From assembly GCF_017592335.1 (NCBI RefSeq), contig NZ_JACNMP010000004.1, positions 62,001 through 126,000 of the forward strand: a DNA stretch of 64,000 nt, in the 5' to 3' direction. A model generated the notes under the pieces. That model did not search any database and was not told the DNA's origin. It saw only the letters and a program-made list of their open reading frames with translations. The position numbers and the translations under genes were made by a program. The stretch comes from Pseudaestuariivita rosea. Lineage in GTDB: Bacteria > Pseudomonadota > Alphaproteobacteria > Rhodobacterales > Rhodobacteraceae. Below, one piece after another: positions 26,856 to 36,124 of the stretch. Numbering within the stretch: the first letter of the stretch is position 1; each line of letters starts with the position of its first letter.

Positions 26856-28064
26856 TCAAACCCGACGCAGGGCCAGAACGGCGTTCAGGCCGCCGAAAGC
26901 AAAGGCGTTGGACAGCGCCACATCAACCTTTGCCTCGCGCGCTTGGTTGGGCACGACGTCCAGCGCGCATTCGGGATCGGGTTCTTCGTAGCCGATGGTC
27001 GGCGCAATCACACCGTCCCTCAGCGCCATGATGCAGGCCAGCAGTTCAACCGCGCCCGTGCCGCCGATCAGGTGGCCGTGCATGGATTTGGTTGACGAAA
27101 TCATAAGCCGGTCAGCGTGGCGGCCAAAAACATCTGCCACGGCAGCGCATTCGGTTTTGTCATTGGCAGCAGTACCAGTGCCATGGGCGTTAATATAACC
27201 GACTTCCTCGGGTGCGATCTGGCCATCGGCCAAGGCCCCGCTGATCGCCCGTGCGGCCCCCTTTTTCGAGGGCATAACAATGTCTGAGGCATCGGAGGTC
27301 ATGGCAAATCCGACGACCTCGGCCAGAATGTCGGCACCACGGGCCTTGGCGTGATCATAGCTTTCAAAAACGAACACCGCAGCGCCTTCGCCCTGAACCA
27401 TGCCGTTGCGATTGGCGGAAAACGGGCGGCAGGCGTCTTTGGACATTACGCGCAGACCTTCCCAGGCTTTGACGCCACCAAAGCACAGCATGGACTCGGT
27501 CCCGCCGGTGATCATGGCCTTGGCTATACCGGACCGGATCATATGAAAGGCCTGCCCCATGGCGTGGTTTGACGACGAACAGGCCGTGGCAACCGTAAAA
27601 CTGGGACCTTTCAGGTTGTATTCCATCGACACGTGGCTGGCGGCGGCATTGTTCATCAGCTTGGGGATCACAAAGGGATGCACGCGGTTTTTGCCGTCTT
27701 CATAGACGGTGCGATAGTTTTCATCCCAGGTGTTGACGCCCCCACCCGCGGTGCCAAGGACGACACCGGACGTGTTCGACAGTTCACCGTTGAAATGGAT
27801 GCCTGACTGCGCGATCGCCTCGCCCGCAGCCAGCAGGGTGAACTGGGTGAAACGATCATAAAGGGCGATCTGTTGGCGGTTGAAATGCGCCGTTTCATCA
27901 AAGTCACGAACCTGCCCGCCGATCTTTACGCCCAGACGATCCACATCACGAATATCCAGCGCGCCGATGCCGCAGCGCCCTTCGCGCATCGCCTCGAACG
28001 TCTGCGACACTGAATGGCCAAGCGCGTTGATCGTTCCGGCCCCGGTGATGACAACCCTGGTCAT
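26856..28064 (-). CDS. Beta-ketoacyl-ACP synthase, KAS II (FabF) type
   Basis: Condensing enzyme of 402 residues with the complete Cys-His-His triad: C162 (TVATACSSSNHA), H294 (NAHGTGTAAND) and H331 (SMHGHLIGGTG), plus K326. It probably extends acyl chains on the dedicated carrier protein encoded 10 bp upstream. With lpxD next in line, the acyl product may be destined for lipid A. It differs from the housekeeping FabF by context, not by any missing residue. The substrate length is not predictable here. Confidence 0.9.
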   Translation of the reverse strand: MTRVVITGAGTINALGHSVSQTFEAMREGRCGIGALDIRDVDRLGVKIGGQVRDFDETAHFNRQQIALYDRFTQFTLLAAGEAIAQSGIHFNGELSNTSGVVLGTAGGGVNTWDENYRTVYEDGKNRVHPFVIPKLMNNAAASHVSMEYNLKGPSFTVATACSSSNHAMGQAFHMIRSGIAKAMITGGTESMLCFGGVKAWEGLRVMSKDACRPFSANRNGMVQGEGAAVFVFESYDHAKARGADILAEVVGFAMTSDASDIVMPSKKGAARAISGALADGQIAPEEVGYINAHGTGTAANDKTECAAVADVFGRHADRLMISSTKSMHGHLIGGTGAVELLACIMALRDGVIAPTIGYEEPDPECALDVVPNQAREAKVDVALSNAFAFGGLNAVLALRRV

Positions 28065-28074
28065 GCGGATCGTG

Positions 28075-28332
28075 TCACGACTGTTCCGCGATCAGGCCTT
28101 GGACCGCATCGATGATCGAGGCCACACTTGAAATGTCAAAATCGCTTTCGGCAGGGTCATTGGCGTTGAACGGCACCTGAATGTCGAACTCTTCCTCAAT
28201 CGCGAAGATGCTTTCGACCAGGCCAAGACTGTCTATGCCCAGATCTTCCAACGTGCTGTCCATCTTGACGTCTTCGACATCCAGCACGGCCTGCTCGGCG
28301 ATGATTTTGATGACCTTGTCCTTGACACTCAT
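28075..28332 (-). CDS. Acyl carrier protein (specialised, AcpXL-like position)
   Basis: Small acidic carrier of 85 residues from the second of two adjacent ATGs (28332; the first is 28335). Ser35 in the DSL motif (LGIDSLGLVESIFAIEEEF) takes the phosphopantetheine arm. It lies between lpxD and the KAS gene. The carrier shows only modest similarity to AcpXL of Rhizobiales, yet its neighbours suggest an analogous job, supplying acyl groups to envelope lipids. A track of upstream codons from 28380 is open but overlaps lpxD. Confidence 0.9.
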   Translation of the reverse strand: MSVKDKVIKIIAEQAVLDVEDVKMDSTLEDLGIDSLGLVESIFAIEEEFDIQVPFNANDPAESDFDISSVASIIDAVQGLIAEQS

Positions 28333-28363
28333 CATGGGCCCCCGTTTTTTTGTTGCCAAAGAT

Positions 28364-29455
28364 TTAGTCACTCTGATCACGGTTTGAAATAGCTTTCTTC
28401 AGCTCTGCGACGTCACGGAAAAGTCGGGGCAGACGGCGCAGGCCTTTGTAGGCCTCAACATGGCTTTCCATCTTCATCGCGGGGTATCCCAACAGCACAC
28501 GACCTGCAGGTGCGTTGGTGAAAATCTTGGTCGCGCCGCCTGCGATGACGTCGTCGCCCACAAAGATATTATCATTCACGCCGCATTGGCCGGCCATGAC
28601 GACCCGGTTGCCAATGACCGAGGACCCGGCCATACCGACCTGACCGCAGATCAGGCAGTCTTCGCCGATCTGGACGTTGTGCCCGATGTGAACAAGGTTA
28701 TCCAGTTTGGTGCCATTGCCGATCTTGGTCGAACGAATGGTGCCGCGGTCAATAGCCGTATTTGCGCCGATTTCGACATCGTCGCCGATGTCCACACCGC
28801 CCAGGGAATGGATGCGCGTCCAGCTTTGCGCCTGGGCGTCGCCCTGATCGCCCAAGGTTTCGCGCACGTTTTCGACGCCTGATTTTTCGGGCGTGACAAA
28901 GGAAAACCCGTCTGATCCGATGGCCGCACCCGGCTGCGCAATGAAACGGTCACCGATCTGCACGCGCGCCCCGATCTTGACCCCGGCATGCAGAAGGGCG
29001 CCGGGGCCGATCGTAGTATTTTCAGCGATTGAGACATGCGATGCGATACGTGCGTTTGGGCCGATGGTCACACGGCGCCCGATCACGACGAACGGGCCGA
29101 TGGCAGCACCTTCGCCGATCAGGGCTGAGGGATCGATAACGGCGGTTGGGTGGATACCGGGGGCGATGTCGGGGCCGTCGTCCAGCATTTGCGTCAGGCC
29201 TGACATGGCGTATCGGGGGCGCGGCACGAATATCGCGGCCTTAAGTCCCAATTCCTGCCAATCAGCCCCGGCCCAAAGGATCGCAGCCTGTGCCGCACCC
29301 TGTGCCAGACCCTCACCGTACTTGGGGTCCATCGCAAGCGCCAGCTGATCGGGCGCCGCCATGGCGGGTTCGGCAGCCCCTTCGATCATAATGTCAACAG
29401 CACCAAAAGCCTTCGCCCCCAAAGCCGTTGCAATCTGCTTGACGGTATAACCCAT
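28364..29455 (-). CDS. lpxD: UDP-3-O-(3-hydroxyacyl)glucosamine N-acyltransferase
   Basis: Third step of lipid A synthesis: transfers a 3-hydroxyacyl group from ACP to the 2-amino group. It has 363 residues, an N-terminal UDP-binding domain (about 1-105) and a long left-handed beta-helix of hexapeptide repeats (about 106-310). The catalytic His is in NLVHIGHNVQIG. A C-terminal helical segment (AYKGLRRLPRLFRDVAELKK) contacts ACP in known structures. In many Proteobacteria lpxD follows bamA; here it is 27 kb away from bamA with ACP and KAS genes downstream. Confidence 0.95.
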   Translation of the reverse strand: MGYTVKQIATALGAKAFGAVDIMIEGAAEPAMAAPDQLALAMDPKYGEGLAQGAAQAAILWAGADWQELGLKAAIFVPRPRYAMSGLTQMLDDGPDIAPGIHPTAVIDPSALIGEGAAIGPFVVIGRRVTIGPNARIASHVSIAENTTIGPGALLHAGVKIGARVQIGDRFIAQPGAAIGSDGFSFVTPEKSGVENVRETLGDQGDAQAQSWTRIHSLGGVDIGDDVEIGANTAIDRGTIRSTKIGNGTKLDNLVHIGHNVQIGEDCLICGQVGMAGSSVIGNRVVMAGQCGVNDNIFVGDDVIAGGATKIFTNAPAGRVLLGYPAMKMESHVEAYKGLRRLPRLFRDVAELKKAISNRDQSD

Positions 29456-29483
29456 ATGACCCCCGATCTTATCGGAGGATTAG

Positions 29484-31088
29484 TTACCCCCGAACTGCGC
29501 GCAACACCACCCCTTGCCGTGCCAGCGCGTTCCAGATTTTTGCATCACGTCCGTAGACGTCACGCCGGAACTGGGTGCGCCCTTTGGCCTGAGTGAAGGC
29601 GGTGCGGTATATTATGTGCACAGGCACCGGATCTTTCAGATCGACATAGACCTCACGGCCCGTGGCCAGTTTTGACTTAAAAAAGTCCTCGGGGTCGCGG
29701 GTCTGTTTTGACAGCAGTTCATAGGCAAAGTCGAACGGGTCCGCCAACCGGATGCAGCCGTGGCTATAGGCCCGGACTTCGCGATTGAACAGGCTTTTGG
29801 CCGGCGTGTCATGCAAATAGATGTTATAGCGATTGGGGAACATGAACTTGACCAGTCCAAGGGCATTGCCCTGACTTGGCGGTTCGCGCAGGCTATAGGG
29901 GAAGCTGTCCTGACTGTAGGATGCAAAATCAACAGTTGAACGGTTGATTTTACGGCCACTGCGGTCTGTGATTTCCAGATGGCGGACGGCATAGGGGTCC
30001 TGACGCAAAAGCGGCAGGTATTCCTTAACAGCGATCGACCGGGGCACATACCAGCTGGGATTGATCACCATGAATTCCATCACGTCGGAAAATTCAGGAC
30101 TGCGCTGGTCATGGACATTTTTACCAATGACTGAGCGGGTTGAGAAGGTGACCTTGTCGTTATCCATAATCTTGGCGCTGAAATCGGTCAGGTTTACCAA
30201 GATATGGCGCTGGCCGCGGTCCATGTTGGTCCAGCGTTCCCGCTCCATCGCGACAATGATCGATTTCAGACGTGTTTCAGCCGATTTGTTGATTTCCGCC
30301 ATCGTGCCACGGCCCGCGACACCATCGGGGCGTAACCCGTGGTCATGCTGAAACAGGGCCACCGCTTTGCGGATCGTATCGTCATAGGTCTGGGTCGAGG
30401 ACCGGCGCAAGTACCCCATGGCCCGCAAACGATCGCGCAGCGCGACGACCTGAGCACCCGATTGTCCCAGTTTAAGTTCTGACGCACGCACCTCCGGCCC
30501 CCACCCGCCGCGTGCGACCAACTTTTCAAATTCCAGTTTTTCCTTCATCAGACGATTATATTCGGCGGTCTGCGGCGGCAGGGCGCGGATAAAACGGTTG
30601 GCTGATGTTTTTGAAAACACCTGTAAAAGGTCAGTACGACTGCGATACGGGATTTTTCGGACAATATCACCGTCGACGCGGGATGGTGTCACAACACCGG
30701 TCTGAATGTCGCGGGCGTAGTCAAGGAATAGTTTGCTCAGCTGCACCTCAACCTTGGCACGTTCACGAATGGTATTGGCCGCCCGCAAATTTGACCGAAT
30801 TGTGTCAATTGGATAGGCCTTTTCGGGCAATCCATGGTCATCGGCGGCTTGCAGCGCCTTCAGAAACGCCTGCCTACGCTGGCGATCCTTGCTGCCGGAC
30901 CCGACCCAGATCGGTTCATATCCACGGGATTTATAGAAGGCTGCGATATCGCGATCACTGGCAGCGGCTTCAGCCAGAGCCTGCTTGAATTTCAGGTTGC
31001 TTGCACTGGACGGTACAGCAGACAAAATCATGAAAAGCAAGGTGATAAAGGAAAGAATTAAGGAAGGTCGGGTCAGCGTTAATTGCAT
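29484..31088 (-). CDS. L,D-transpeptidase with peptidoglycan-binding domain
   Basis: Periplasmic protein of 534 residues that probably makes 3-3 cross-links or tethers proteins to peptidoglycan (YcbB/LdtD-like arrangement). The signal peptide covers residues 1-29. A peptidoglycan-binding domain (GQSGAQVVALRDRLRAMGYL, AVALFQHDHGLRPDGVAG) lies at about 205-265. The YkuD catalytic domain follows, with the nucleophilic Cys in AYSHGCIRLADP at about 440-450. It lies 28 bp upstream of lpxD in the same direction, so it may lead an envelope operon that continues through lpxD, ACP and KAS. Confidence 0.92.
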   Translation of the reverse strand: MQLTLTRPSLILSFITLLFMILSAVPSSASNLKFKQALAEAAASDRDIAAFYKSRGYEPIWVGSGSKDRQRRQAFLKALQAADDHGLPEKAYPIDTIRSNLRAANTIRERAKVEVQLSKLFLDYARDIQTGVVTPSRVDGDIVRKIPYRSRTDLLQVFSKTSANRFIRALPPQTAEYNRLMKEKLEFEKLVARGGWGPEVRASELKLGQSGAQVVALRDRLRAMGYLRRSSTQTYDDTIRKAVALFQHDHGLRPDGVAGRGTMAEINKSAETRLKSIIVAMERERWTNMDRGQRHILVNLTDFSAKIMDNDKVTFSTRSVIGKNVHDQRSPEFSDVMEFMVINPSWYVPRSIAVKEYLPLLRQDPYAVRHLEITDRSGRKINRSTVDFASYSQDSFPYSLREPPSQGNALGLVKFMFPNRYNIYLHDTPAKSLFNREVRAYSHGCIRLADPFDFAYELLSKQTRDPEDFFKSKLATGREVYVDLKDPVPVHIIYRTAFTQAKGRTQFRRDVYGRDAKIWNALARQGVVLRAVRG

Positions 31089-31403
31089 CTCTGGCCTCTG
31101 ATTTTTTGACTTCTAATACGATTTTAATTCTGTTGTGTTTTACTTGTCGGCAAGAGTCCACTCACATTTAAGAACCTTTATAAATAAGGGCTACGCGATG
31201 CACATCGACAACGAAATTGACGTTAAGGCAATAAAATAAAGGTTTATTTAGCAAATTTTTGCCAGTTTTTGTGACTAATTTCACATACGAGGCAAACAAG
31301 ACTTGGTTGCTGATTCGACTTATGGCATACGATTGTATGTGGGGATGATTGGGCAGGACTGCGCAGAATGCGCAGGCTATAAGAATGGGACGGGCGACGG
31401 GAC
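31089..31403. other. AT-rich gap between divergent cell-wall genes
   Basis: No gene is seen in these 315 bp. The stretch is AT-rich (31160-31330) and must contain divergent promoters for the L,D-transpeptidase and DUF882 genes. An exact inverted repeat, CTGCGCA-GAA-TGCGCAG, lies at 31359-31375, 29 bp before the DUF882 start. Confidence 0.5.
31359..31375. promoter_or_regulatory. Inverted repeat upstream of DUF882 gene
   Basis: Two exact 7-bp arms (CTGCGCA and TGCGCAG) with a 3-nt spacer. The position suits an operator overlapping the transcript start or a 5'-leader hairpin. Function unknown. Confidence 0.35.
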
Positions 31404-31973
31404 ATGACACTTTCCAGTTCTTCGGGCTTTACAAGGCGCGGCCTATTGGCTGCGTTTGCAGCAACAGCAGTCGTGGCAGCACCGACATATAGCTCAGCCG
31501 CAGGATTTCTGCGGGGTGCCGGTGATATCAGACGTCTGAAGATGTATTCGGGTCGGACTGGCGAAAGCATCGACATGATCTACTGGATTGATGGCAAATA
31601 CGTGAAAGAAGCGCTGAAAGAGGTCAGCCACTTCATGCGCGATTGGCGCCAGGACAGGGCAATTGGCATCGATACCCGGACTATTGATATTATGACGGCT
31701 GCGCATAATCTGATGCAGGCCGATGAACCCTATATGCTTTTGTCCGGCTACCGCACCCCCCAGACAAACGCTATGCTGCGATCGCGTTCGGGCGGTGTGG
31801 CCAAGCAATCGCTTCATATGAAAGGTCAGGCTGCGGACTTGCGTCTGAATTCGCGCAGTGTGACACAAATCGCAAAAGCCGCCGCGGCATGTGCCGCAGG
31901 TGGTGTTGGACGCTATTCGAAATCAAACTTTGTTCATATGGATTGCGGCCCTGTCCGCACCTGGGGACGCTGA
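31404..31973 (+). CDS. DUF882 / YcbK-like murein endopeptidase (MepK type)
   Basis: Exported protein of 189 residues in the M15-like peptidase group. A twin-arginine-type leader FTRRGLLAAFAATAVVAAP is followed by the DUF882 domain. Conserved metal ligands appear in LLSGYRTPQTNAML, SLHMKGQAADLRL (His and Asp) and NFVHMDCGPVRTWG. E. coli MepK cuts 3-3 cross-links made by L,D-transpeptidases, and a transpeptidase gene is encoded divergently next door, which supports a shared pathway. Confidence 0.9.
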   Translation: MTLSSSSGFTRRGLLAAFAATAVVAAPTYSSAAGFLRGAGDIRRLKMYSGRTGESIDMIYWIDGKYVKEALKEVSHFMRDWRQDRAIGIDTRTIDIMTAAHNLMQADEPYMLLSGYRTPQTNAMLRSRSGGVAKQSLHMKGQAADLRLNSRSVTQIAKAAAACAAGGVGRYSKSNFVHMDCGPVRTWGR

Positions 31974-31999
31974 TAAACGCCCCCACTGCCCGTCAGATA

Positions 32000-33445
32000 T
32001 CATAGCCCCTTGGCCCGATAGCTGGCCGCAACACGTTCAATCGCAACCAGATAAGCCGCCGTTCGAAGATCATCGACATCGTCACGGCCATGCCAGACCT
32101 CTCGCATCGCCTGATAGGCTATGCGCATCGTGTCATCCAGACCGGACCGGACCAGTTCAAGCTCGTCCGCGCCACGCAGATATTTTTCCTTGAACCCGGG
32201 GCTAAGCTGCCAGCCCAGACCACGGTCAGACGACAGCCGTTCCAGTTCATCAATCAGCAGCTGGTGGCGCGTTTCTTCCTGGCGACGCTGCATCCGACCG
32301 AAACGGATATGACTAAGGTTCTTGACCCACTCAAAATAACTGACGGTCACGCCACCTGCATTGGCATACATATCAGGAATGATAATCGTACCCTTTTTGC
32401 GCAGCACATCGTCGGCACCCGCTGTGATCGGGCCGTTCGCGGCCTCAATGATCAAAGGGGCTTTGATCCGATCCGCATTTTGCAGGTTGATCACACCTTC
32501 CAGCGCGGCAGGAATAAGAATATCGCATTCTTGTTCAAGAACCACCGCGCCCTCAGCCGTGTGGCCCGCGTCAGGGTAGCCTGTCACGCCGCCATGTTTG
32601 ACCAGCCAGTCATGTACGGCATTCACATCCAGGCCGCTTTCATCGTAAAGCGCGCCATCACGTTCGATGATGCCCACGATAACCGCCCCGTCTTCTTCTT
32701 GCAGAAACTTGGCAGCATGATAACCAACGTTGCCAAGCCCCTGAACGATGACACGCTTGCCATCCAATGATCCGGACAAACCCGCCTTTTCAACGTCGCG
32801 GGGGTCACGGAAAAATTCGCGCAGAGCGTATTGAACGCCGCGGCCTGTTGCCTCGACCCGCCCGGCAATACCGCCTGAATTCAGGGGTTTGCCGGTCACA
32901 CAGGCCCGTGCATTGATGTCGGTCGTGTTCATGCGGGCGTATTGATCAACGATCCAGGCCATTTCACGCTCGCCCGTGCCCATATCGGGTGCCGGCACGT
33001 TCTGGGACGGATTAATCAGGTCGCGCTTGATCAGTTCATAAGCAAAGCGGCGGGTGATGCGTTCCAGCTCGTGCTCGTCATACTCACGCGGATCGATGCG
33101 CAACCCACCTTTCGACCCGCCAAAGGGCGTTTCAACCAAAGCGCACTTATAGGTCATCAGCGCAGCCAGCGCCTCGACCTCGTCCTGGTTCACACCCATC
33201 GCATAGCGAATTCCGCCCTTGACCGGTTCCATGTGTTCGGAATGAACCGAACGATATCCGGTAAACGTATGAATCTGCCCGCGCAGCCGCACACCGAACC
33301 GCACGGTATATGTAGCATTGCAAACGCGGATCTTTTCCTCAAGCCCCGGCGGCAAATCCATCAGGGCCACCGCCCGATTGAACATCAGATCGACACTTTC
33401 GCGAAAGCTGGGTTCGGCCTGCTGGATACCTTGCTGAACAGTCAC
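32000..33445 (-). CDS. Glu/Leu/Phe/Val dehydrogenase (glutamate dehydrogenase)
   Basis: Oxidative deamination of glutamate or a related amino acid, 481 residues. The start is GTG 33445 (reading MTVQQGIQQAEPSFRES), with GGAGG at 5 bp spacing. Upstream in-frame starts to 33715 add non-conserved sequence. Motifs: HMEPVKGGIRYA for substrate binding, PFGGSKGGL with the catalytic Lys112, PAPDMGTGEREMAW, and the NAD(P) fold VIVQGLGNVGYHAA. The size and sequence fit the glutamate dehydrogenases of Rhodobacterales. Cofactor preference is not assigned. Confidence 0.93.
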   Translation of the reverse strand: MTVQQGIQQAEPSFRESVDLMFNRAVALMDLPPGLEEKIRVCNATYTVRFGVRLRGQIHTFTGYRSVHSEHMEPVKGGIRYAMGVNQDEVEALAALMTYKCALVETPFGGSKGGLRIDPREYDEHELERITRRFAYELIKRDLINPSQNVPAPDMGTGEREMAWIVDQYARMNTTDINARACVTGKPLNSGGIAGRVEATGRGVQYALREFFRDPRDVEKAGLSGSLDGKRVIVQGLGNVGYHAAKFLQEEDGAVIVGIIERDGALYDESGLDVNAVHDWLVKHGGVTGYPDAGHTAEGAVVLEQECDILIPAALEGVINLQNADRIKAPLIIEAANGPITAGADDVLRKKGTIIIPDMYANAGGVTVSYFEWVKNLSHIRFGRMQRRQEETRHQLLIDELERLSSDRGLGWQLSPGFKEKYLRGADELELVRSGLDDTMRIAYQAMREVWHGRDDVDDLRTAAYLVAIERVAASYRAKGL

Positions 33446-34006
33446 CTGATCCTCCCGTCTTTGTATCTTTAGCGTCCACTCAGCGATACGGTTCTGCGTT
33501 TTTATTACTGTAAAACAGTCGCATTCCGATTCGGATTCCCTGGATGAATGTAACGTCAGTTGTGACAGAACACCCATACGGTGCCCGAAGCAAGCAGCGC
33601 TTTTCTGCCAATGAACCTTTTTGCGACACCGATTACCCTTTATTTTGCGAATTATTTGAAAAAGCGCCCATTGACTGTCGCCAAACCGGAAACCCATGCC
33701 CCATTTTTGCCACAAGTTGACAGTTTATTAACTCAAGACGGATTGCGCGTTATCCGTCGCATGTACTAGGTTTCTTTTGGGGAGATACCGAGTTGTTAAA
33801 GGTTTGTGATTTCATGGGCGCGACGGCCAAGGAACAATATATCGATATGCTGTCACATATCGATAGTTTTTTTATGCCGACAGGTACTTCGCCAAATCTG
33901 AAAACCTGCTTCGACACCATACCCCAACAGAAAACTGAACTGATTTGAATGTCATTGGCAGGTCTGCTTGCCAACTCGTTGCTGATTATGCCTGGAGGCG
34001 GAACGA
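33446..34006. other. Gap before the Tad genes
   Basis: A 561-bp stretch with no recognised gene. It holds the promoter regions of glutamate dehydrogenase (minus) and the Tad trio (plus). A 51-codon frame at 33793-33948 with a possible ribosome site is the only candidate gene. Twin copies of ATATCGAT lie at 33839-33865 within it. Confidence 0.4.
33793..33948 (+). CDS. Possible small protein, 51 residues
   Basis: TTG start preceded by GGGGAG at 9 bp, reading LLKVCDFMGATAKEQYIDML and ending QQKTELI. There is no membrane segment and no recognised family. It is in the same direction as the TadG-like gene 58 bp downstream. It could be a leader gene or chance; a TTG start and lack of motifs keep confidence low. 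Confidence 0.25.
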   Translation: MLKVCDFMGATAKEQYIDMLSHIDSFFMPTGTSPNLKTCFDTIPQQKTELI

Positions 34007-36124
34007 ATGGAACTGAAACCCGATCGTGTTGAAACCGACGCAACACAGAACGTGAAGTCGTTTTGGAGAAACGAAGACGGCAACATGCTTATCTTCACGC
34101 TTTTCATCTTCTTCATCATGCTTTTCACGGCAGGTATGGCAGTGGATGTAATGCGGCACGAGTCTATTCGGGTTGGGCTTCAGAATACGTCTGACTCCGC
34201 GGTTCTAGCCGCAGCAAAACTGACAAGTAATGCAACACCTGAGGAGGTTGTAAAAAGCTATTTCAAAGTTTCGGGCTATGGCGATATCGTTGGGGATGAC
34301 GACATCACGGTTACATCCGGCGAAGAAGATGAATTCGGCAACCAAACAAGACGTAGTGTTGAGGTTGCTGTCGAATTGGTCGTACCCACTGCGTTTATGA
34401 CCCTTTTGGATGTCAATAAAATGCTGGCACCAGCCGCAAGTAAGGCAGAAGAAGTGATTGACTGGAACCGCGAAATTGTTCTGGTCTTGGATATCTCAGG
34501 ATCGATGAGTGACTCGATAAGTGATAGTGAGAGTAAAATAGAAGTGCTAAAGGATTCAGCATCTACTTTTGTCGATGACATACTCTTGCAAGAAACCGAC
34601 CCACCAAAATATAAAGTTACACGTGATCAAATTGAGAGCGGGCAAGCGCGCTTTTCTACAATTTCACTTGTTCCTTACAACGCGTCTGTGAACGTTGGGG
34701 CGGCATTGCTAAGTCACTATAATATTGATCCTAAAACAGAGCATCCGTTTTCCCATTGTGTCTATATAGACGATGCTGATTTCACAAAAAACGGTATTCA
34801 GTCCAAAACAGCTGAGACCCCAGATATCTTGAAACAACAGGCCCATTTCAACCGCCGTAATAACAGTTCTCGGGCGATTAATATTGGTGAGTGTCATTTT
34901 GGGGGACGTAATCAGATTATTCCCCACAGCATAGATGCAGACCTGCTAAAAGCCGCCATCGCTGCATATAAACCTAGCGGAAACACGGCGACTGACCTTG
35001 GCGCAAAATGGGGTGCCGCCTTGCTGGATCCCTCATTCCGGCCCGTAGTGCAAGGCCTGCGGGATAATTTTAGCCAGGAACCTGAGCAGATTGATAACGA
35101 GGATACCTTCCGTGCAGGACCGCAACTAAGCTACCGTTATACGGGAAGTGTTATCCTTGGTAATAAAACGCCTCAGGCTATCGACGAGGTGATAGGTGAT
35201 AATTTACCCGCCAACTATCTAACCGGTAATTTGCACACAGCTTCGGAAGAGGCGAAAAAGATCCTTGTGATCATGAGTGACGGTAAAAATACTGCACAAC
35301 GGGATTTGCGAACAGATTACCAAAGCCCAATGGTGCCTAACGGCTTTAAGGGTCAGCCGTCGCCAGTCATCTTCAATCCCGCGCCAGAACAGGGTGCCCG
35401 CTATAGCGTCGTTGTAGATGGTGACTTTGACCTTGAAAAATTTCAACTGTTTTTACGCGTAGCTATTGATGCCAGAGACAAACCTGCATCAGAGCTAAGT
35501 CCATATGAACAAAATGTGCTGGCCGCACTTAATGATGATGACATCGATGTTGACGTTTCAGACTTGCCCAAAATGACTGATGGTCAATTTGCTGGCGCAA
35601 TCCAGGCATGGCTAGATCATAAAACGGATGATGCTTACGAGGATACACCTGAGTTTTATCATCGATGGAGCGATGGAACTCATCAAAAGTATGGTCCTGC
35701 AATAGATCAAGAAGAGGAAGACGAAGCTGTTTTTGAGATGGAGCAACTGAGTTGGCAAGAGCTGTTTGCGCAGTATCCTGTTGAAGATGGTAATCGTACC
35801 GTAGCGCGGTTTTTCTTTGAACGTCCACGCAATAATAGACGCATATCTGCAGATGACTATAACGCAGTTCGTAATCCTTACTACACATCAGTGTCCGCGG
35901 GCGAGGCCAACGAACGTCTTAAAGACATCTGTGACGCCGCAAAAGACGACAAAGTTGAAATTTATACCATTGCTTTTGCAGTGCCTGACGCAATAGCCAG
36001 GGGAGTTCTGCAGTATTGTGCAACTCGAGAAGACTTTTACTTCCCTGCAAACGATAACAAAGAACTGCGTGATGCATTTAGCGCTATTAGCGAAAGCATT
36101 AAACAACTGAGGCTGACCCAATGA
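34007..36124 (+). CDS. TadG-like pilus assembly protein with VWA domain
   Basis: Protein of 705 residues starting after GGAGGCGG. An N-terminal TadE-like membrane segment (residues 27-47, preceded by RNEDGNM) is followed by a periplasmic von Willebrand factor A domain whose metal-ion motif DISGSMS is at 162-168, with LVIMSDGKNT further on. The VWA domain is split by long acidic inserts. TadG proteins belong to the Flp/Tad pilus machine. Its stop overlaps the next start (ATGA). Base composition is visibly lower in GC than the flanking genes. Confidence 0.88.
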   Translation: MELKPDRVETDATQNVKSFWRNEDGNMLIFTLFIFFIMLFTAGMAVDVMRHESIRVGLQNTSDSAVLAAAKLTSNATPEEVVKSYFKVSGYGDIVGDDDITVTSGEEDEFGNQTRRSVEVAVELVVPTAFMTLLDVNKMLAPAASKAEEVIDWNREIVLVLDISGSMSDSISDSESKIEVLKDSASTFVDDILLQETDPPKYKVTRDQIESGQARFSTISLVPYNASVNVGAALLSHYNIDPKTEHPFSHCVYIDDADFTKNGIQSKTAETPDILKQQAHFNRRNNSSRAINIGECHFGGRNQIIPHSIDADLLKAAIAAYKPSGNTATDLGAKWGAALLDPSFRPVVQGLRDNFSQEPEQIDNEDTFRAGPQLSYRYTGSVILGNKTPQAIDEVIGDNLPANYLTGNLHTASEEAKKILVIMSDGKNTAQRDLRTDYQSPMVPNGFKGQPSPVIFNPAPEQGARYSVVVDGDFDLEKFQLFLRVAIDARDKPASELSPYEQNVLAALNDDDIDVDVSDLPKMTDGQFAGAIQAWLDHKTDDAYEDTPEFYHRWSDGTHQKYGPAIDQEEEDEAVFEMEQLSWQELFAQYPVEDGNRTVARFFFERPRNNRRISADDYNAVRNPYYTSVSAGEANERLKDICDAAKDDKVEIYTIAFAVPDAIARGVLQYCATREDFYFPANDNKELRDAFSAISESIKQLRLTQ

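Noticed and set aside
32000-33715. Longer N-terminus for glutamate dehydrogenase from 33715
   Set aside because: The extra 90 residues have no family similarity, and GTG 33445 has a strong ribosome site at ideal spacing.
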